In this document: one piece after another, positions 7,617 to 12,725 of the stretch | Layout of the letters: each line of letters starts with the position of its first letter | Position numbering within the stretch: position 1 is the stretch's first letter | The notes under the pieces: model-generated | What the model saw: the letters and a program-made list of their open reading frames with translations, nothing else | Databases searched by the model: none | What the model was told of the DNA's origin: nothing | Made by a program: the position numbers and the translations under genes | Assembly: GCA_937881145.1 (NCBI GenBank) | Contig: CALGFL010000127.1 | Coordinates: 1-12,725 of the forward strand | Length of the DNA stretch: 12,725 nt | Direction of reading: 5' to 3' | Origin: an uncultured Bordetella sp. | GTDB taxonomy: Bacteria; Pseudomonadota; Gammaproteobacteria; Burkholderiales; Burkholderiaceae_B

Positions 7617-9811
7617 TGGGGGGCGGGCTTTTGGAAAAGACGATGATTGCGCCGGGCCGGGCCGTCTGCAAATGCTGCGGCGGCGCCAGCCATTTGTGCG
7701 GCGTGGTCGATTTCTCGCGCTCTTGCGAGGATCGCACTGCGGGCACGAATGTCGAGCCTCATGCCGGCGTGCCTATCTCCTATTTTCGCTGCGGCCAATG
7801 CGGCTTCGTTTTCACGCCGGCGATGGACGAGTGGACGAGGCAGGATTTCTCCACCCATATCTACAACGACGACTACGCCCGGCACGATCCGGACTACCTT
7901 GGCAAGCGGCCGGTGGCGAACGCGGATTTCATCGCCCGGAATTTTCCGGAGATGGCGTGGGGAAATATGCTGGACTTCGGCTCCGGTTCCGGTTTGCTCG
8001 AAAAAGAGCTGAAATCGCGCGGGTTCGCGCAAGTCGATTCCTGCGATCCGTATGCAAGCGAAGCCGGCACGGGGCCGACTCCCGCGGAAAAATACCAGAC
8101 GCTGGTGTGCTTCGAGGTGTTCGAGCATCACCCGCAGCCGCGCGAGTTGATGGCCGAACTGAAGAAACTCCTGGCCGACGACGGCGCAATCCTGTTCAGC
8201 ACGTTGCTGGTCACCGACCAGGTGATGGCCGAAGGCATCGAGAACTGGTGGTACTGCGCGCCGCGCAACGGGCATATCTCTCTCTTTACCTCGCGCGCCT
8301 TGGCGGTTCTTGCCGCGCAGAACGGTTTCAAAGTGGGAAGCTTCAACGACGATCTGCATGTGTTCTACAAGGATTCGGTTCCCGCATGGGCAGTGAAATT
8401 CATTGAAGGCGATGCCGCGCAAAGTTCTTCATCTTCTTGCGGCGCCGCTGCGTCGCTGATCGTCCAGGGGCGCAAACTGCTCGAAGCGGGGCGGTTCGAT
8501 CAGGCCATGGACGCGCTGGAACAGGCTTCGACTGTCGATCCGCTCGAACCCGAAGCTTATCGTTTGTATGCCCAGGCTTTGCAGGCGGCGGGCATGCCCA
8601 TGAACGCCGAGGTGGCGCGCCTGGGTTACGAGGCGCTCCTGCGCAACTGCGCCACCGACCTGTGCGACCTGGGACAGGCGCTCTTGCAGCGCAGCGACTG
8701 GGGCATGGCCGGCTACTGGTACAAGCGCGCCTTGCTGCTCGACCCCGATCTGGTCCAGGCTCATCTGGGCATGGGCAAGGTCATGCTCGAACTGGACCGC
8801 GGCCAGGAGGCCGAACGCTACGCCCACCAGGCGCATCAATTGCAATCGCTGTATGTCGACGCGGACCAGCCGGCGCAGCGGCGCAGCGTGCTGGTCCTGT
8901 GCAGCAGCGGCCTGAGCGACATTCCGGTGAAATTCCTGATGCCCAGCGAACACAATCGCCAGATACGCTGGGCGATCGAATACGGCATCACCGGCCCCAT
9001 CCGGGAACTGCCGCCCTATGACCTGATTTTCAACGCCATCGGCGACGCGGACAAGGCGCAATGGGGCTTGAAGGTGGCGCAGGCGCTGCTCGCCACGGCC
9101 GACAAGCCGGTACTCAATCCGCCGGATCGCGTCATGCTCACTTCGCGCGATCAGATCGTGCACCTGCTCTCGGGCATCGAAGGTGTCACCATGCCGCCGA
9201 CGGTGCGCTGGGACAGCCGCTCGGGCACAAGCCTCGGGGCGGCGATCGAGGCGGCCGGCCTGGCCTATCCGGCGACACTGCGGCCGGTGGGCGGGCATGG
9301 CGGCAAGGGGCTGGTGCGACTCGAAACCCCGCAGGATGCGCAGGCGCAAGGCAGCCAAGTCGAACCGGGCGAGCACTACCTGAGCCGCTATCGCGACTAT
9401 CGTTCGCCCGACGGCTACTACCGCAAATACCGCGTAGTGTTCGTCGACCGCGAGCCTATGCCGTATCACCTGGCCGTCGGCGAGCGGTGGATGCTGCACT
9501 ACGTGACGGCCGACATGCGATCGCATGCCTGGAAGACCGAAGAAGAGCGCCGCTTCCTGGACGATCCGCAGCGAGCCTTGGGGCCCGCGGCCTGGGTTGC
9601 GCTGTGCGAGATCGGCAAGCATTTGGACCTGGACTATTGCGGCGTGGATTTTTCGCTGCTGCCCGACGGACGCGTGCTGGTGTTCGAGGCCAATGCCACC
9701 ATGCTGGTGCATCTCGAAAACCCGGACGATCCGGTGCTCGGTTTCAAGAACCCCTATGTGCAGCGCATTTTCGATGCTTTTGAAAGCATGCTGGCGCGGT
9801 GCGTGCCGTAG
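7616..9811 (+). CDS. Zn-finger SAM methyltransferase fused to TPR/ATP-grasp (copy 2)
   Basis: This 731-aa protein joins two enzymes. Residues 18-62 carry two CxxC pairs (Cys18/Cys21 and Cys59/Cys62), a likely zinc site as in sugar C-methyltransferase-type proteins. Residues 117-200 are a class I methyltransferase core: SAM-binding motif MLDFGSGSG (118-126), CFEVFEHHPQP (165-175) at the acidic motif IV/EH position, and a following ILFSTLL strand. A serine-rich linker (SSSSSC, 270-275) leads to a complete second TPR/ATP-grasp module (281-727), with the loop RPVGGHGGKGL (556-566), Asp678, Glu691 and Asn693. The ATG at 7616 overlaps the previous stop as TGATG, with GGGAG 11 nt upstream; a second ATG at 7643 is an alternative that would keep all domains. 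Role is inferred: ATP-dependent ligation plus methylation of one unknown substrate. It converges with the next gene, 16 bp away. Confidence 0.8.
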   Translation: MGGGLLEKTMIAPGRAVCKCCGGASHLCGVVDFSRSCEDRTAGTNVEPHAGVPISYFRCGQCGFVFTPAMDEWTRQDFSTHIYNDDYARHDPDYLGKRPVANADFIARNFPEMAWGNMLDFGSGSGLLEKELKSRGFAQVDSCDPYASEAGTGPTPAEKYQTLVCFEVFEHHPQPRELMAELKKLLADDGAILFSTLLVTDQVMAEGIENWWYCAPRNGHISLFTSRALAVLAAQNGFKVGSFNDDLHVFYKDSVPAWAVKFIEGDAAQSSSSSCGAAASLIVQGRKLLEAGRFDQAMDALEQASTVDPLEPEAYRLYAQALQAAGMPMNAEVARLGYEALLRNCATDLCDLGQALLQRSDWGMAGYWYKRALLLDPDLVQAHLGMGKVMLELDRGQEAERYAHQAHQLQSLYVDADQPAQRRSVLVLCSSGLSDIPVKFLMPSEHNRQIRWAIEYGITGPIRELPPYDLIFNAIGDADKAQWGLKVAQALLATADKPVLNPPDRVMLTSRDQIVHLLSGIEGVTMPPTVRWDSRSGTSLGAAIEAAGLAYPATLRPVGGHGGKGLVRLETPQDAQAQGSQVEPGEHYLSRYRDYRSPDGYYRKYRVVFVDREPMPYHLAVGERWMLHYVTADMRSHAWKTEEERRFLDDPQRALGPAAWVALCEIGKHLDLDYCGVDFSLLPDGRVLVFEANATMLVHLENPDDPVLGFKNPYVQRIFDAFESMLARCVP
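8456..9796 (+). repeat. Tandem module, copy 2 (TPR/ATP-grasp)
   Basis: This is residues 281-727 of the fusion protein, the paralogue of 6243-7580. The two stretches lie about 2.2 kb apart in direct orientation, separated by the methyltransferase-coding part. The divergence is too great for a recent duplication but the shared order and lack of gaps show common descent. Confidence 0.85.
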
Positions 9812-9827
9812 CGCATCGCGCGAGGGC

Positions 9828-11393
9828 CTAGCCGATCTTGCCGGCCAGCTGGGCCGGGCTGGTCGGCAGGCCGATCAGGCTGTGGATGTTGTTCAGCACC
9901 GCCTGCGAGGTGCCCGGGTCCTGCTGCGCGTTATTGATGAGATCCAGCAGGTTCTTCGACCATGATTGCCGGCTGGGCGTGGTGATGTCCTCCACCAGAT
10001 CGCCCATCACGTATTTTTGCAGGTGCAAGGACGCGCTGGCGGACTGGCTCAAGGTCGCCTGCGCCAGCGCGCCGTCGATATAGCTGATCGTCGCCTGGCT
10101 CTGCGCGCTGTCGTTGATCTGATCGTAGTAATAGTTTTGCGATGCCTTGCTGCCGTCGAGCGCGAGCGGGCCGCCGGCCTGCAGCGGCGCGTGAAAGCTG
10201 GCCTGCAGCCGGGACTGCTGCGTTTGCGTGATCGTGTAGTCGTATCGGCCGCGGCTTTGCACAGTGGTGTTCTGCGAAACCTGGTACGAGTAGCTGTCCA
10301 CCTCGCCCGGCTGCATGGGATTGACCGGCTGCGTGGCCTGCGTCAGCGTGGCGCTGAAGTCGGCCAGGCCGGTCATCACGCTGTGGGCCGCCTCGCCGAG
10401 CACGGGCGACTGCGGCCAAGTGCGGGAAGCCGTCGCGCCGTAGTGGCTGTTGAGCGACTGGAAGGCCGACGAGAACATGGCGATGAGCTGCGCATTGCCG
10501 TGTCCGCGCGTGCCTTGGGCGGCGAACTGCTGCTGGTAATTGCTGATCGCCTGGGCCTGCTGGCTGGCGCTGCCCAGGATGGCGGCGTTGGACGTGTTCA
10601 CGCTGATCTGCATGGAACCCAACGGGCCGCTCGTCCGCACCGAACGCTGCGTGCCATCGATGTGAAAATCCACGGTCTGCGCGCCTTGCCCGGTGGCGTC
10701 GACGGACGCATGCAGTTCGACCGAGGCAAACACGCTGGCGTCGAACTGCTGCACGAGCCCGTCCAGGGCGAGCGTGGGCTGGCCGGACGAGGTCAGGCCG
10801 TCGATGGCTTGCTGGAAGCCGCCGGCCATCTTCAACAGGGCCGAGCGGTCCGCGTCGCTCAGCGCGCCGCCGGTGACCGCGATGGCGGCCGCGAGACCGT
10901 TGCTCTGATCGCCGAGCGTGAGCTGCACCTTGGCGCCGTCGCGCAGGGTGACTTCGAGCGAAATCTGGTTGTCGGCCCCCGTATGCAGGGCGGACTGCAT
11001 CGCGCTTGCCAGCGTGGCGCTGGGTACCGCATTGGTGGAGGGCAGGTATACCGATTGCGAGAAATCGTTCTCGCCGCCACCCAATTGCTGCAGCATGAGC
11101 CGGCCCAGGCCCTGCAGACGCCCCGAGAGCGTCGGCGCCGGGAAATTCTGCGCCATGGCCTTGCTGATGCCGTCCACCGCATTGTTTTCCCAGACCGGTT
11201 GCGGCGCGGGAATGGTATAGGTCGGCGGCGTCACCGACTGGATGCCGGTGATTGAAACGGTAGTCGAGTCGGGTGCGGTCTGCGAGGAAACGGCTGCCTG
11301 CGACAAAGCGCTTCCAGCAAAAGTGCTGGAAGCGGTCTGTACGGCTTGTGTTGGTGCCAGGACGGGTGCGCCCAAGGCGGCGACGGCGATCAT
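9828..11393 (-). CDS. Cysteine-free, Gln/Ser/Ala-rich protein of unknown function
   Basis: I do not recognise a characterised family. The 521-aa product contains no cysteine and is rich in Ser, Gln, Ala and Thr, with long low-complexity-like polar stretches, as in secreted or axial structural proteins. Its N-terminus (MIAVAALGAPVLAPTQ) is mildly hydrophobic but lacks the basic residues of a normal signal peptide. Regions that look conserved rather than random are GRLQGLGRLMLQQLG (91-105), DGTQRSVRTSGPLGS and KYVMGDLVEDIT near the C-terminus. It reminds me of proteins in pseudomonads and relatives that databases sometimes label 'lactate dehydrogenase' without an enzyme fold; this is from memory and unchecked. 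The ATG at 11393 has AGGGG six bases upstream. A sigma-28-like promoter precedes it, hinting at flagellar co-regulation. Confidence 0.75.
   Translation of the reverse strand: MIAVAALGAPVLAPTQAVQTASSTFAGSALSQAAVSSQTAPDSTTVSITGIQSVTPPTYTIPAPQPVWENNAVDGISKAMAQNFPAPTLSGRLQGLGRLMLQQLGGGENDFSQSVYLPSTNAVPSATLASAMQSALHTGADNQISLEVTLRDGAKVQLTLGDQSNGLAAAIAVTGGALSDADRSALLKMAGGFQQAIDGLTSSGQPTLALDGLVQQFDASVFASVELHASVDATGQGAQTVDFHIDGTQRSVRTSGPLGSMQISVNTSNAAILGSASQQAQAISNYQQQFAAQGTRGHGNAQLIAMFSSAFQSLNSHYGATASRTWPQSPVLGEAAHSVMTGLADFSATLTQATQPVNPMQPGEVDSYSYQVSQNTTVQSRGRYDYTITQTQQSRLQASFHAPLQAGGPLALDGSKASQNYYYDQINDSAQSQATISYIDGALAQATLSQSASASLHLQKYVMGDLVEDITTPSRQSWSKNLLDLINNAQQDPGTSQAVLNNIHSLIGLPTSPAQLAGKIG
11309..11334 (-). 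repeat. Strong hairpin inside the first 30 codons
   Basis: CGCTTCCAGCA (11309-11319) has an exact inverted copy at 11324-11334 with a 4-nt loop, giving an 11-bp perfect stem over codons 20-29 of the cysteine-free protein gene. It could slow early translation or mark a processing site. Confidence 0.6.
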
Positions 11394-11424
11394 GCATTAC
11401 CCCTGGCGCGCCTGAGCTGCGATT

Positions 11425-11459
11425 CGGCCGCCGAGATTGCTCTTATCTCTTAACGGCCG
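11425..11459. repeat. Nested inverted repeat upstream of the cysteine-free protein gene
   Basis: CGGCCG occurs at 11425-11430 and 11454-11459, and between them GAGAT (11433-11437) pairs with ATCTC (11445-11449). It lies between the stop of the binding-protein gene and the start of the next minus-strand gene, so it may end the former transcript. No U tract follows; it also overlaps the sigma-28-like -10. Confidence 0.35.
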
Positions 11460-11476
11460 GTGGCTGGAGAATTTAA
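11450..11476 (-). promoter_or_regulatory. Sigma-28 (FliA)-like promoter
   Basis: On the minus strand TTAAATTC (11476-11469), 11 bp, then GCCGTTAA (11457-11450). The enterobacterial FliA consensus is TAAAGTTT-N11-GCCGATAA; the -10 matches in 7 of 8 positions and the -35 in 5 of 8, with the exact spacing. Transcription would begin near 11443, about 50 nt before the ATG at 11393. Confidence 0.55.
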
Positions 11477-11477
11477 C

Positions 11478-12311
11478 TCAGTCTTTCGCCTGGTTGACCG
11501 CGGCGGGCAGGGTGGTCGATTGCAGGCCGTATTTGGCGAGGATCTTGTCGTAGGTGCCGTTGGACTGCAGGGTCTTGAGCGCTTGCAGCACGGCGTCGCG
11601 CAGTTTGGGCTGCGTCTTGGAGATCGGGATGCCGGTGGGTTCGGTGGCGATGGGCGCGCCGATCAGCGCATAGGTGTTGGGCTCGAGCTTCTGGAAGTAG
11701 GGCAGCGATTCCGAGCCCTGGACGGCGGCATCGATGCGGCCGCTCTTGAGCTGGGTGCGGGCGTCGACCGAGCCTTCGGTGCCGGTCACCACGATGGCCG
11801 GCTTGCCGTGGGCTTCGCAGTGGGTCTTGCTCCAGGCGGCGATCTGGCCGGGCCAATTGGTGCTGCGGCTGGCACCCACCTTGGCGCCGCAGAGCGCCTC
11901 GATGTTCGGGTATTTGGCGGCGTTGGCCTGCTGAGTGAAGAATTGCGGGCCGCTTTGCATGTAGTCGACGAAGTCGACGGTCTTTTCGCGCTCCTTCGTG
12001 TCGGTGATGCCGATCATGGCCATGTCGACGCGGCCGGTGGCCAGCGAGCTGAACGCCTGCACGAAAGAGGTTTCCTGCCATTCGATCTTCAGGCCCAGCT
12101 GCTTGGCGATGGCCGTGCCCATGTCGATGTCCAGGCCGGTGTACTGGCCGGTGGCCAGATCCTTGTAGGCGATGGGCGGGTAGTTGGGCTGGGTGGCGAC
12201 CACCAGCTTGCCGGACTGTTGGATGTGGGCGGGCAGGTCGGCGGCCGAGGCCGAAGCGGCGAAGAGGCCGGCGCAGGCCAGGGCGAGGGGAAGGGCGGTC
12301 AGTTTTTTCAT
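11478..12311 (-). CDS. Periplasmic amino-acid-binding protein of an ABC importer
   Basis: This is a 277-aa family 3 solute-binding protein that captures an amino acid in the periplasm and delivers it to an ABC permease. A Sec signal peptide occupies residues 1-23 (MKKLTALPLA start, ASA cleavage site before ADLP). The mature part has the usual two-lobe pattern: GKLVVATQPNYPP, the GLDIDMGTAIAKQLG motif at 59-73 and DMAMIGITDTKERE near 96-109, where the arginine normally binds the ligand carboxylate. Cys141 and Cys165 may form a disulfide. AAGGA eight bases before the ATG at 12311 supports the start. The ATPase gene lies 76 bp upstream on the same strand, so they are probably co-transcribed. The exact amino acid cannot be told from sequence; polar or basic ligands are typical. 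Confidence 0.9.
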   Translation of the reverse strand: MKKLTALPLALACAGLFAASASAADLPAHIQQSGKLVVATQPNYPPIAYKDLATGQYTGLDIDMGTAIAKQLGLKIEWQETSFVQAFSSLATGRVDMAMIGITDTKEREKTVDFVDYMQSGPQFFTQQANAAKYPNIEALCGAKVGASRSTNWPGQIAAWSKTHCEAHGKPAIVVTGTEGSVDARTQLKSGRIDAAVQGSESLPYFQKLEPNTYALIGAPIATEPTGIPISKTQPKLRDAVLQALKTLQSNGTYDKILAKYGLQSTTLPAAVNQAKD

Positions 12312-12387
12312 GGTGTTGTTCCTTGCGAGCGTTGCGTGGGAAGGCGGTGTGAGTGTGACGCCGTGCGGGGCGATTGCGGGTGGCGCG

Positions 12388-12725
<338 letters not shown>

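Noticed and set aside
6132..9712. Two long minus-strand frames (454 and 427 codons) opposite the ATP-grasp genes, similar to each other
   Set aside because: Their mutual similarity only mirrors the + strand duplication. Both are His/Gln/Arg-rich shadows without motifs.

Overview
The window is GC-rich, densely packed bacterial chromosome. The gene content (glnK-amtB behind a sigma-54 promoter, ubiK, an MdtD-type exporter) and the general look of the proteins suggest a betaproteobacterium, most likely Alcaligenaceae of the Bordetella/Achromobacter kind. This is a judgement from sequence character alone, with no database search. No rRNA, tRNA, insertion sequence, integrase or CRISPR array was seen.

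Left part (1-3643): the 3' end of an unidentified + strand gene is followed by a DHA2-type MFS exporter resembling MdtD. It converges on a second, unrelated MFS transporter on the minus strand, with a GC-rich inverted repeat at the convergence point. The second transporter is divergently paired with a TetR-family repressor. Their 129-bp shared promoter region holds two near-identical palindromic operators, one of them inside the predicted promoter of the transporter, so this reads as a substrate-responsive repressor/transporter pair.

Nitrogen part (3644-5523): glnK and amtB form a minus-strand operon for ammonium sensing and uptake. A full-match sigma-54 (-24/-12) promoter lies upstream of glnK with two NtrC-like sites behind it, a hairpin overlaps the glnK stop codon, and a textbook intrinsic terminator ends amtB. 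About 340 bp without a convincing gene follows and contains a terminator-like hairpin on the + strand that no annotated gene explains.

Central part (5863-9811): ubiK (ubiquinone biosynthesis accessory factor) is followed by two tandem paralogues that I consider the most interesting part of the window. The first is a TPR plus ATP-grasp protein of 482 aa. The second, starting in a TGATG overlap with the first, is a 731-aa fusion of a zinc-finger class I methyltransferase to a full second copy of the TPR/ATP-grasp module. The two copies are colinear over about 450 residues with a net difference of one residue. The arrangement suggests an ATP-dependent ligase pair with a linked methylation step, acting on an unknown substrate.

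Right part (9828-12725): on the minus strand there is a 521-aa cysteine-free protein of unknown function whose upstream region carries a good match to a sigma-28 (FliA) flagellar promoter. Upstream of it lie a periplasmic amino-acid-binding protein and the 3' part of a polar amino-acid ABC transporter ATPase that runs off the window.
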